Assembly: GCA_902768125.1 (NCBI GenBank)
Contig: CACXKA010000003.1
Location: forward strand, 124,001-188,000
From: an uncultured Bacteroidales bacterium
Lineage (GTDB): Bacteria > Bacteroidota > Bacteroidia > Bacteroidales > Bacteroidaceae
Length of the DNA stretch: 64,000 bases
Direction of reading: 5' to 3'
Shown piece by piece: positions 42,206 through 49,892 of the stretch. Both the position numbers and the translations under genes were made by a program. The notes beneath the pieces are model-generated. The model saw only the letters and a list, made by a program, of their open reading frames with translations. It was not told the DNA's origin and did no database searches. Numbering within the stretch: the first letter of the stretch is position 1; the number at the start of each line of letters is the position of its first letter.

Positions 42206-42264
42206 AGTTGAGTGTTAATTAATGTTCGTAGGCTCAGCTTTAGTCTCTCCTGAGGAACCGCTCG

Positions 42265-42789
42265 CTATGCGTTCGCTGCACGCAGGATGAGCGTCGTGGC
42301 TCCGATGGTGATGATGGCACCGTCTTCGAGGTTAATACGGTCAACATCGCGCAAGATGTCGTTCATGTAGAAGGTGCCAGTGTCGCTGGGGGCATCCCGA
42401 AGGATGTATTGTATTTTTCCTTGTTTATTCTTCTTCACCGTGATGACACAATGGAAGGTGTCAATGCTGGGGTCGCGTGTCTCGATGGGCTTGTTGATGT
42501 TGGTGCCCTTCACGTATCTGCCAAATTCGTTCTCGCCCAAATCCAGGGGAATGACCTGCTTGTAGGCAAACCGGTTTTCCACCACCACGATGCTGCCGTA
42601 GTCTTCGTTGTAGGCATGCTCGTCAAGGTTCTTCTCCTCATGTCGGTTGGCAAGCTTGGACTTCCCGATGCGGATGCCAAACTCCCTTTTGCAGTGTTCG
42701 CACACAAAGATGAGGGATTGACCGTCTGTGTATTTGGTTTCGTCGAAAACGATGTAGCTGTCACATTTGGGGCATCTGACTCTCTTCAT
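42265..42789 (-). CDS. FHA domain protein with N-terminal zinc ribbon
   Basis: 174 residues. The first 40 residues hold two Cys pairs (CPKC and CEHC), a zinc-ribbon pattern. An FHA domain follows (about 75-172: EFGRYVKG, then DTFHCVITV, and YILRDAPSDTGTFYMND). FHA domains bind phosphothreonine peptides, so the protein may sense Ser/Thr phosphorylation. No kinase gene is near. It lies 15 nt from the HU-CCDC81/SPOR gene on the same strand; co-expression suggests a cell-envelope or nucleoid link. Confidence 0.85.
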   Translation of the reverse strand: MKRVRCPKCDSYIVFDETKYTDGQSLIFVCEHCKREFGIRIGKSKLANRHEEKNLDEHAYNEDYGSIVVVENRFAYKQVIPLDLGENEFGRYVKGTNINKPIETRDPSIDTFHCVITVKKNKQGKIQYILRDAPSDTGTFYMNDILRDVDRINLEDGAIITIGATTLILRAANA

Positions 42790-42804
42790 GCCGTCCCTCC
42801 CTTT

Positions 42805-43902
42805 TTACAGTTCCAGAATCCAAGCCTCGGCAAAAGCGGAATTCTCCTTGCGGAACTTGCTCAGCGCTTCTTGTGCTGTGGCTTCGTTGGCATATTCGGA
42901 ATAGAGTACGCGGCTCACCTTGCCGTTCTTCACGTATCGTCCTTCACCCAGTCCCTCTTTGGCAAGGGTCTTGATGAATCTCTCTGCATTGTCCTGGCTC
43001 ACATAAGTGGCAAGCACGATGGCATAGCGACCCGACTTCTTGGCAGGTTCAGCCTTAGCAGGTTCAGCTTTAACAAGTTCCACCTTGACAGGAGCTTTCT
43101 CTGCACTTTCCTTGACGGGTTTAGCCTTTGCAGGGGTCTCTGCGGCAACTTTCTCCTTGGCAGGTGCCTCTGCTGGTTTTGCAGCAGGGGTGTTTGCCTT
43201 CACCGCCACTTTTTCCATCGTGGGGAATGAGGCAACGACCGTGTCGGCGTTGTTGCTGGGTTGGTTCATTGCCATATAGGAGAAGCAGAAGAACAGCACG
43301 ACGGCTGCGGCTGCTGAAATGCCGACATCCAGCCAATGGCGGTTGATGCGGATGACCACACCATTCTGCTTGGTCTCCTGCTTTTCTGTCTCCACCTTGG
43401 CAGCAGTCTCTTTCTGGGCAATGTGCATGGCAGCAGCTGCCTGCAGGTTGCGCTCAATGTCCTTTTCCTTGATGACGTGTTGCAGCGACTTCATCTCGTA
43501 CGAATATAATCCGTAGAGTGAAGGAGTGAGTGCGCCCGTCTCTGGTGCGATGAATGAAATGTTCTCATTCAGTCCCTTTTTGATGGTGCCGACATTCTCG
43601 AGCACATACTCGCCCTTCATCTCCAGCTCCTGCATCATGTTCTCCAGGTCTTTCTCCATCTGGAGGTTGGCAGCAGGGTAGGAGGTGTCGTAAGCTGTCA
43701 TGTAGGACTGCACCAAAAGGCCGTCATTCACTTGCAACTGCTGGTTGAACCCGATGGTGCGGTAAGGTGGGAGGAAGAGATGTTCCTCGTCGCCCGTGTA
43801 TCGTGCCTCGGTGTGGTTGGCAATGAAGCCTCCCAGTCCGGGAACAATCACGCAGTCGTGCTCAAGCAGCAACAATTCTATATGTCTTGCTAAAGAAATC
43901 AT
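42805..43902 (-). CDS. HU-CCDC81 and SPOR domain membrane protein
   Basis: 365 residues. The N-terminal part has two HU-CCDC81-type modules (LLLEHDCVIVPGLGGFIANH, then ENVGTIKKGLNENISFIAPE). One membrane segment (about 198-218) leads to an Ala/Pro/Lys-rich linker and a C-terminal SPOR domain (about 287-362; YAIVLATYVSQDNAERFI). SPOR domains bind denuded peptidoglycan at septa. The topology puts the HU-like part in the cytoplasm and the SPOR domain in the periplasm, a plan known throughout Bacteroidota and thought to link nucleoid and cell envelope. Confidence 0.88.
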   Translation of the reverse strand: MISLARHIELLLLEHDCVIVPGLGGFIANHTEARYTGDEEHLFLPPYRTIGFNQQLQVNDGLLVQSYMTAYDTSYPAANLQMEKDLENMMQELEMKGEYVLENVGTIKKGLNENISFIAPETGALTPSLYGLYSYEMKSLQHVIKEKDIERNLQAAAAMHIAQKETAAKVETEKQETKQNGVVIRINRHWLDVGISAAAAVVLFFCFSYMAMNQPSNNADTVVASFPTMEKVAVKANTPAAKPAEAPAKEKVAAETPAKAKPVKESAEKAPVKVELVKAEPAKAEPAKKSGRYAIVLATYVSQDNAERFIKTLAKEGLGEGRYVKNGKVSRVLYSEYANEATAQEALSKFRKENSAFAEAWILEL

Positions 43903-43906
43903 GCCA

Positions 43907-43914
43907 CAAAGATA
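43907..43914 (-). promoter_or_regulatory. Promoter -7 element almost touching the HU-CCDC81/SPOR start codon
   Basis: Minus-strand TATCTTTG; only 4 nt separate it from the ATG at 43902. If used, the transcript would be leaderless. Confidence 0.5.
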
Positions 43915-44020
43915 ATGTATATTTTTATAATCTGTGCAATTTTGTAGGCATTTTTTTACGAAAATTCCTTTTTCGGTCTCAAAAATGTCTTAATTTTCTC
44001 TTTTTAACGGCAATCTTCAC

Positions 44021-44051
44021 AAAAAAGAGCCACATGAATCTCATGCGGCCC
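44021..44051 (-). terminator. Terminator of the secG operon
   Basis: GGGCCGCATG pairs imperfectly with CATGTGGCTC on the minus strand, followed by TTTTTT (44021-44026). Confidence 0.8.
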
Positions 44052-44071
44052 ATTTTTCATGTCAAATGTTC

Positions 44072-44401
44072 TTACTCAGCAGAATTCTGTGTGCCAGCTG
44101 CTGGGAAAGTGGGGACATTTTCAGCATCAGTTGACTGAGCTGGAGCTGTGATGTTGATAGGAGCTTCCTCCACCGTGGTCTTTGTCACGAATGCTGCAGA
44201 CACAATGCTGAGCACCACCATGGCAATAGCCAAACCCCAAGTGGCTTTCTCAAGGAAGTCCGTAGTCTTGCGAACACCCATGATCTGGTTTGAAGAAGCG
44301 AAGCTGGATGCAAGACCACCGCCCTTAGATTCCTGAATAAGAACAATTCCTACCATCAAAAGTGATGCAAGAATGACGAGTACAATAATTAATGAATACA
44401 T
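44072..44401 (-). CDS. secG: Preprotein translocase subunit SecG
   Basis: 109 residues. Two membrane segments (about 2-20 and 53-75) flank the conserved loop QESKGGGLASSFASS. A short C-terminal tail is rich in Ala, Thr and Pro. It is a non-essential part of the SecYEG channel. It ends the leftward series sigma-54 activator, lptE, conserved helical protein, secG, an order that recurs in Bacteroidota. Confidence 0.95.
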   Translation of the reverse strand: MYSLIIVLVILASLLMVGIVLIQESKGGGLASSFASSNQIMGVRKTTDFLEKATWGLAIAMVVLSIVSAAFVTKTTVEEAPINITAPAQSTDAENVPTFPAAGTQNSAE

Positions 44402-44461
44402 TTTATTGATTGAATTTTGTTTTGTTTACGTTTTATTTCATGCCAGATTTGCCGTCAGAAA

Positions 44462-45208
44462 TCACTTGTTTTCTTTCAGCAACACCTCCAGCAGATAAAT
44501 TTGCGCTGCAAAGTTAGAACTTTTTTTCGGATTATTCAAAGAAATTTTGCGTAATATTTCCAAAGCCTGCTGATATCGCCCCTGTTTTATGTAAATATTG
44601 ACCATACTCTCGGTATAAATCTCCTCATCTTCGACAGAAAACTCGGGCGAAGCAAACTCACCGTCCTCCATGTCGGGGATGTCCATGCGCTGTTTTCCCT
44701 TCGTCTCCTCGATGAAGGTGTCAATCAGGTCGGCACCTCTCAATTTGGGCGCCTCGTCATGGTTGCCGTCAGCAGTGTCGGATGCATGCTCATCTTGCTG
44801 CATGAGATAGGACGCATAATCCTTGGTGAGGTCGATGAGTGAGGGTTGCTCACGTTCGGGACCATAATCTTTGTCGGTCTCAATGCCGCCTTCCTGCAGG
44901 AAACGGTTGATGAGTGATATGGTCCTGGTGCTGTCGCCCTCCGTCTCAATGTTGACATTGCTGCCAGAAGACTGCAGGGTGTAGTGCACACCTTCGGTCA
45001 GGGCGAACAAGGCAGAACGGTCGGGCACGAAAGAACTTGCCTTCCTCAATTCTGCTCCAAAATCCTGAGAATGCAGTTTGTACAAGTTGGCAATATAGAG
45101 CAAGCGCGCCACCTGATAGAAAGGGTATTGCTCTACCAATGCTTTCAGTTCAGGTAGGGTGTCGGCATTCAGTTTTGAAGGGTCTTCCAAGAACTCTCTT
45201 GTATTCAT
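44462..45208 (-). CDS. Conserved helical (TPR-like) protein
   Basis: 248 residues, no signal peptide. Start MNTREFLEDPSKLNADTLPELKALVEQYPFYQVARLLY; the C-terminal 50 residues form a TPR-like pair (ESMVNIYIKQGRYQQALEILRKISLNNPKKS). The central part is acidic and low in complexity. It is a conserved member of the lptE-secG neighbourhood in Bacteroidales without an assigned function. Confidence 0.78.
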   Translation of the reverse strand: MNTREFLEDPSKLNADTLPELKALVEQYPFYQVARLLYIANLYKLHSQDFGAELRKASSFVPDRSALFALTEGVHYTLQSSGSNVNIETEGDSTRTISLINRFLQEGGIETDKDYGPEREQPSLIDLTKDYASYLMQQDEHASDTADGNHDEAPKLRGADLIDTFIEETKGKQRMDIPDMEDGEFASPEFSVEDEEIYTESMVNIYIKQGRYQQALEILRKISLNNPKKSSNFAAQIYLLEVLLKENK

Positions 45209-45242
45209 TCTATTATTGAAGTAAATAGGTTTTAGTTTCTGT

Positions 45243-45752
45243 TTACCAATCAGCTACGGTTGCGTTGAATATTTGGTCAACGATGTCGTCGATAATCTCC
45301 TGCACCAGTTCTTCCTGTACGGCTGACAACTGTTTGGCTGAGTCGTACTCGGCGGTGGCACTGAATCGTTGCTCGAAGTCTTTGTCGTGATTCTTGGTGT
45401 TGACAAACCGCACGTTCACCACAATCTTCAACTGCACCTGAGTGGAATATCCATCCGAACCCACACTCTTGTTGGTCTGGCTGTATTCAACAATCTCACC
45501 TGAGAGTTGCAGGTCACCATCTCTTTTCAGCACCTTCAACTTCGTCTTCTGAGCATAGGCGTCACTAATGGTGTTGTAGAACATGGACTCCATCGGGCTC
45601 CACACGTAGTTGGCACGGATGGGGAACTTGTCAAGACTGATGGATTTCGTCTTGGTGTAGTCGATGCTCGTACCCGTGAACTTATAACTGATCGTGCAAG
45701 CCGTCAGCAAACTCACCAGTATCACGCTCAGTATCGTGGTGTATCTTCTCAT
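45243..45752 (-). CDS. lptE: LptE family lipoprotein
   Basis: 169 residues with a lipoprotein signal (Cys19, VSLLTACT) and the short LptE-type fold of two helices over a beta-sheet (SIDYTKTKSISLDKFPIRANYV, then LQLSGEIVEYSQTNKS). LptE plugs the LptD barrel and is needed to place lipopolysaccharide in the outer membrane. Its ATG overlaps the stop codon of the sigma-54 activator gene (ATGA), so the two are translationally coupled. Confidence 0.85.
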   Translation of the reverse strand: MRRYTTILSVILVSLLTACTISYKFTGTSIDYTKTKSISLDKFPIRANYVWSPMESMFYNTISDAYAQKTKLKVLKRDGDLQLSGEIVEYSQTNKSVGSDGYSTQVQLKIVVNVRFVNTKNHDKDFEQRFSATAEYDSAKQLSAVQEELVQEIIDDIVDQIFNATVADW

Positions 45753-47011
45753 ATATCCAATCCGTAGTCTCTAATCTTTCTGTACAACGTGCGCTCCGAG
45801 ATGTCCAGCTCCATCGCTGTCTTCTTGCGGTTGCCGTTGTTGCGCTTCAACGATTCTATGATGTTCTTCTTCATCAGTTCCTTGTTCGACAATGGTGCCT
45901 CTTCGATCGGCTCAATGTCCACTTCTTGGATACTGTGACTGGGATAGGACATGCTTCCCTGGGGTTGATACTGCTGCTTGTTCACGATGTAAGGCTGCAC
46001 TTCCTTTTCCTCTTCGTGGTAGATGCCGTAATGGTTCTGAGGCACACTCTGCATATTGTCTATGTTGCTGTGCACCAGTTCCTTCAGGTCTTTCACTTCC
46101 TTGCCGATGCTGGACAGGAGTTGGAAGAGCATGTCGCGTTCCTTCTCGTAACTGTGCATCTCTGGCGCATGCATCTCTCTGTTGGCATTGTGCAGCACCA
46201 ATCCTGTTTCGCCCAGCGAATCGTCTGTCACGCCATAGCTTCTCAGGATTTCGGGCGTGATTTCCCTTTCTTGGCTGATGATGCTGATTTGTTCCACCAG
46301 ATTGCGGAGCTGGCGAATGTTGCCTGGCCACTTATAGCTTAACAGCAACATGCGTGCCTCTTCTGTCAGGCGTACAGGTTCTATGTGGTATTTCTCCGAG
46401 ATGTCGTAGGCAAATTTCCTGAACAGCAGTTCGATGTCCCTTCCTCTTTCTCTCAATGGGGGCATGCTGATCGGGATGGTGTTCAGGCGGTAATACAGGT
46501 CCTCGCGGAACTTTCCTTCGCGGATGGCTTTCTGCATGTTCACATTCGTGGCAGCCACAATCCTCACATTGGTCTTCCTCACCTCACTTTCACCCACACG
46601 GATGTACTCACCTGTCTCCAGCACACGAAGCAGACGGGCTTGTGTTGCCAGCGGCAGTTCTCCCACCTCGTCTAAGAAGAGTGTTCCGTTGTTGGCCACA
46701 CTGAAGTAGCCCTCACGGTCATCCAATGCACCTGTGAACGAGCCTTTCTTGTGTCCGAAGAGTTCGGAGTCAATCGTGCCCTCAGGCAACGAACCACAGT
46801 TGATGGCGAAATATTTGTTGTGCTTCCGTGTCGAGTTGTCGTGAATCACCCGTGGGAGCACTTCCTTACCCACACCGCTCTCACCATAAATGAGCACCGA
46901 TAGTTCTGTCGGCGCCACCTGAATGGCGATGTCGATGCTGCGGTTCAGTCCCTCGTAGTTGCCCACGATGCCGTATCGCTGCTTGATTTGCTGTATTACT
47001 TTTTCATCCAT
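45749..47011 (-). CDS. Sigma-54-dependent activator without receiver domain
   Basis: 420 residues. The AAA+ domain begins almost at the N-terminus: Walker A GESGVGKE (43-50), the sigma-54-contacting loop GSFTGA (90-95, a GAFTGA variant), Walker B LFLDEVGE (111-118). A variable linker and a Fis-type HTH (NNGNRKKTAMELDISERTLYRKI) end the protein. There is no receiver or GAF domain, so control must come from elsewhere, for example a partner protein or its own level. It overlaps lptE by 4 nt. Confidence 0.92.
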   Translation of the reverse strand: MDEKVIQQIKQRYGIVGNYEGLNRSIDIAIQVAPTELSVLIYGESGVGKEVLPRVIHDNSTRKHNKYFAINCGSLPEGTIDSELFGHKKGSFTGALDDREGYFSVANNGTLFLDEVGELPLATQARLLRVLETGEYIRVGESEVRKTNVRIVAATNVNMQKAIREGKFREDLYYRLNTIPISMPPLRERGRDIELLFRKFAYDISEKYHIEPVRLTEEARMLLLSYKWPGNIRQLRNLVEQISIISQEREITPEILRSYGVTDDSLGETGLVLHNANREMHAPEMHSYEKERDMLFQLLSSIGKEVKDLKELVHSNIDNMQSVPQNHYGIYHEEEKEVQPYIVNKQQYQPQGSMSYPSHSIQEVDIEPIEEAPLSNKELMKKNIIESLKRNNGNRKKTAMELDISERTLYRKIRDYGLDI

Positions 47012-47071
47012 CTTACTAACAATGAAGAATTGAAAAATGAAAGTTTTCTCTTCTCCAATCTAAAAATCGTG

Positions 47072-47114
47072 ACAAAATTACACAATTTTCCCTAACCCAC
47101 AATGAAATTTTGTC
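47072..47114 (-). promoter_or_regulatory. Dyad over the promoter of the sigma-54 activator gene
   Basis: GACAAAATT (47072-47080) is exactly inverted at 47106-47114 (25-nt spacing). The left arm contains a -7-like element TAATTTTG (47074-47081, minus strand). A regulator could bind here, possibly by autoregulation. Confidence 0.45.
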
Positions 47115-47190
47115 AGTTTTTGAGGAAAACCATTGATTTTGCCTTTTCCATGCTGGTGATGTTCATCGGAAAAAGGAGAAAACTCCTGAC

Positions 47191-47661
47191 TTACCGAACA
47201 TCCAGCTTGACGCTATGGAAGGTGTATTGGTAGGTGAAATTCCAAAGCGTGAGATAGATGCTGAATGGCTGCAAGTCGATGTCGTCGGCAGAGGTGATGT
47301 TCTTGTCTGCGAAATATTGGCTGTTCTTGTTGAACAGTTCATTGCGTATGGCATTCAGCGAAGGGGCGACGGCGTTCTTCTGGAACGTGTTGAAAGCCTT
47401 TTCGTCACAAGTCTCAACGGCATAGGAAGTCACTCCGTTATCCGATGTACCTTCCTCTGTGAAAGAGTAGGAGGTGAGCTTGAGTGATACAATGGCAGCC
47501 TTCACCAACGAGTCATAATTGGCTTGGTTAATGGAATCGGCATAGACAATGCTGTCGGTTGCCACATAGTAAGTGCAAGTGGCTTTGCTGTCGGTCTTGC
47601 TGCAAGATGCCACCAGCATGATGCTGATTAACAATATGATGAATCCTAAAATCTTTTTCAT
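47191..47661 (-). CDS. Small lipoprotein, function unknown
   Basis: 156 residues with a lipoprotein signal (Cys20, SIMLVASCS). The mature part is mixed alpha/beta (DSIVYADSINQANYDSLVKAAIVSL, then LTLWNFTYQYTFHSVKL at the C-terminus). No family recognised. The neighbouring AraC gene ends 16 nt upstream on the same strand, so the two may be co-transcribed. Confidence 0.65.
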   Translation of the reverse strand: MKKILGFIILLISIMLVASCSKTDSKATCTYYVATDSIVYADSINQANYDSLVKAAIVSLKLTSYSFTEEGTSDNGVTSYAVETCDEKAFNTFQKNAVAPSLNAIRNELFNKNSQYFADKNITSADDIDLQPFSIYLTLWNFTYQYTFHSVKLDVR

Positions 47662-47676
47662 TCTATCTGTGTGTGA

Positions 47677-48639
47677 TTAGGAGATGGGTTGTATGGCTTC
47701 GACGGTGTCTTCTATATGGTTGATGCCACGTTGCACCACATCGATGAAATTCTTTTCTTCTTTGTTCTTCGCTGGCATTCCCCTACGGAAATCAAGCGGA
47801 CTGAGGGTGGTGAGGTTCTTGAACCACTTTCCGAAGTAACTTTGATTGGGGAAGGTGAGCGCGTCGGATATTTCCTTGATGGTCATGTTGGTGTGGCTCA
47901 ACAGGTTACGGGCTTCCACCAGCAGGGCTGTGGCAATCCATTGTGTGGGAGACTTGCCCGAGCACTCCTTGATGATGGTGCTGAAATAGCGCGTGGTGAG
48001 GAACTGCTGTTCTGCATAATACCTGACCTCATGCTGGGTGCGATAATTGCGATAGAGTTGGGTGACGAATTTCTGCAACACTTCATCCTTGCGTGAGAAG
48101 GCTCTGTTGGATGGGGTCAGATTCGTATAGCATTGAAGCACTTCCAACATCAGCGAATAGCTGAGCAGTTCTGCCTGCTTACGGGCAATCTCAAGGATTG
48201 GAAGGTTGGAGGTGTCCATCGCTTGCTCTTTTTCCTTGTTCACTTTCTCTGCCACCATCTTGATCAAGGCGATGTGCTCATTCAATGCCTTGAAATGTTC
48301 CTCTGATATGGCTTGATAGGGTGATTGCTTGATAACAAACAGTGCATTGAAATTGGACACATTGTAGAGCATGGGCTGAATGGTTTCGAGATTCGCCCCA
48401 ATCAAGGTGCCTTTCAGGTTGGCTGTATGGCTTTTGATGTGCAGAGAACTGTAAGAGAAATAGACGATGATGGAACCCTTCTGCATGTGGTATTCAGTAC
48501 CGTCGATGGTGAGGGTCACACTTCCAGCCTTGCAGAGGAACAATCCCGTCTTCGTCAATTTCACACTTTCTTTCTCGGCGTTGAGGATGTTCACCTCTCC
48601 ACCTTCTAATTCGAGGATGGTTACTTTTTCTTCTTTCAT
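47677..48639 (-). CDS. AraC family transcriptional regulator, divergent from the RND efflux operon
   Basis: 320 residues from the ATG at 48639. The frame is open to 48687, but a -7-like box (48657-48664) lies between the two starts. An N-terminal cupin-like domain and a C-terminal AraC DNA-binding domain (YYAEQQFLTTRYFSTIIKE, then ISDALTFPNQSYFGKWFKN, TLSPLDFR). Its divergent position 180 nt from the adaptor gene suggests that it controls the efflux operon. Confidence 0.88.
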   Translation of the reverse strand: MKEEKVTILELEGGEVNILNAEKESVKLTKTGLFLCKAGSVTLTIDGTEYHMQKGSIIVYFSYSSLHIKSHTANLKGTLIGANLETIQPMLYNVSNFNALFVIKQSPYQAISEEHFKALNEHIALIKMVAEKVNKEKEQAMDTSNLPILEIARKQAELLSYSLMLEVLQCYTNLTPSNRAFSRKDEVLQKFVTQLYRNYRTQHEVRYYAEQQFLTTRYFSTIIKECSGKSPTQWIATALLVEARNLLSHTNMTIKEISDALTFPNQSYFGKWFKNLTTLSPLDFRRGMPAKNKEEKNFIDVVQRGINHIEDTVEAIQPIS

Positions 48640-48656
48640 AAACTGTGATTTTGGAA

Positions 48657-48664
48657 CAAAATAA
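48657..48664 (-). promoter_or_regulatory. -7-like element of the AraC gene
   Basis: Minus-strand TTATTTTG, one base off consensus, about 18 nt before the ATG at 48639. Confidence 0.45.
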
Positions 48665-48773
48665 CAGCTTTTTTTGCATATATCCAACTAAAATGCTAAT
48701 TTTTATTCGATAAAACGTACATTTGGGACAAAGATGGATGATTTTATGCTATCTGAGTTTCAAAATATTGTTC

Positions 48774-48781
48774 TAACTTTG
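48774..48781 (+). promoter_or_regulatory. Promoter -7 element of the RND efflux operon
   Basis: TAACTTTG followed by CA, 37 nt before the adaptor ATG. No exact TTTG at -33, compatible with activator dependence. Confidence 0.65.
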
Positions 48782-48818
48782 CATTCGAAAACTAAACTAA
48801 AAATGGAAGGATTGGCTT

Positions 48819-49892
48819 ATGAAAAAGTATTCTTACATTATTTATATATTGGTGGGTGTGGCAAGCATGGTTTCATGCAGTCGCAAAAACGCACCCAAGG
48901 ATGACGCACCCATTGTTGATGTGGCAACGGTGAAAGGCTTAGGAGAGGTGGATGCCACCACGTTCACGGGTAGGACTAAATCTGCTGCCGAGGTGAATCT
49001 GGCTTTTCGTGTGGCTGGTCAGATTGAAAGCGTGTTGGTGAAAGAGGGTGATTATGTGCAGAAAGGACAAGTGGTGGCTGTGATGGATGCGCGTGACTAT
49101 CAAGTGCAGCTGGCTGCCACACAAGCGGAATATGAACAAGTGAAAGCGGATGCAGAGCGTGTGATGGCGCTTTATGCTGAAGGTAATACGACGGCAAGCA
49201 ACAACGACAAGGCTCGTTATGGGCTTCAACAAATCTCCCAGAAGCTTGCCAATCATCGAAACCAGTTGGCGGACACGCGTCTGAGAAGCACCATCAATGG
49301 ATATGTGCAGACGAAGTTTCACGAAAGTGGTGAGACGGTCGGGGCTGGTATGCCCGTCGTGAGTGTGTTTGGTAGTGGTGATACGGAGGTGGAAATCAAG
49401 ATTAGTGCCTCTGACTTTGCCAACATCGACAAGTTCTCGAGTTTTGGCTGTCGGTTTGATGTGACTGGCGACGAGACATTCCCCTTGGCGATTGGTCGTG
49501 TCAGTCAAGAAGCCAATACTTCCCAGCTTTATACGGTTCGTCTGAAGTTTACAGGAGCAGTTGACCACAAGAAAATCACTCCTGGTATGACGACGATGGT
49601 GTATGCAGAGGTGTCGGACACGGAGGCTTCAGGCATTGTCTGTGTACCGATGTCGGCTGTGCTGAATGAGGAAGGAAAGACACAAGTGTTTGTGTATGAC
49701 GCTAAGTCAAGTGTGGTGAAGAAACGCCCAGTTACGTTGACGATGGTGAAGCGTGACGGAACGGTACAGGTGGATGACGGTTTGAAGTCTGGTGAAACGA
49801 TCGTCGTTTCAGGTGTGCATCACATCAGGGATGGACAGAAAGTGAGAGTCTTGGAGAAACCTGCGGCATCTAATGTAGGAGGATTGTTATGA
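48819..49892 (+). CDS. RND efflux periplasmic adaptor lipoprotein
   Basis: 357 residues with lipoprotein signal (Cys20). Membrane-fusion-protein layout: barrel-sandwich halves (EVNLAFRVAGQIESVLVKEGDYVQKGQVVAVMD and later RLRSTINGYVQTKFHESGETV), a coiled-coil hairpin between them (about 95-150), then beta-barrel and membrane-proximal domains. It bridges the inner-membrane pump and the TolC-like channel. It overlaps the pump gene by 4 nt (ATGA). Confidence 0.92.
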   Translation: MKKYSYIIYILVGVASMVSCSRKNAPKDDAPIVDVATVKGLGEVDATTFTGRTKSAAEVNLAFRVAGQIESVLVKEGDYVQKGQVVAVMDARDYQVQLAATQAEYEQVKADAERVMALYAEGNTTASNNDKARYGLQQISQKLANHRNQLADTRLRSTINGYVQTKFHESGETVGAGMPVVSVFGSGDTEVEIKISASDFANIDKFSSFGCRFDVTGDETFPLAIGRVSQEANTSQLYTVRLKFTGAVDHKKITPGMTTMVYAEVSDTEASGIVCVPMSAVLNEEGKTQVFVYDAKSSVVKKRPVTLTMVKRDGTVQVDDGLKSGETIVVSGVHHIRDGQKVRVLEKPAASNVGGLL

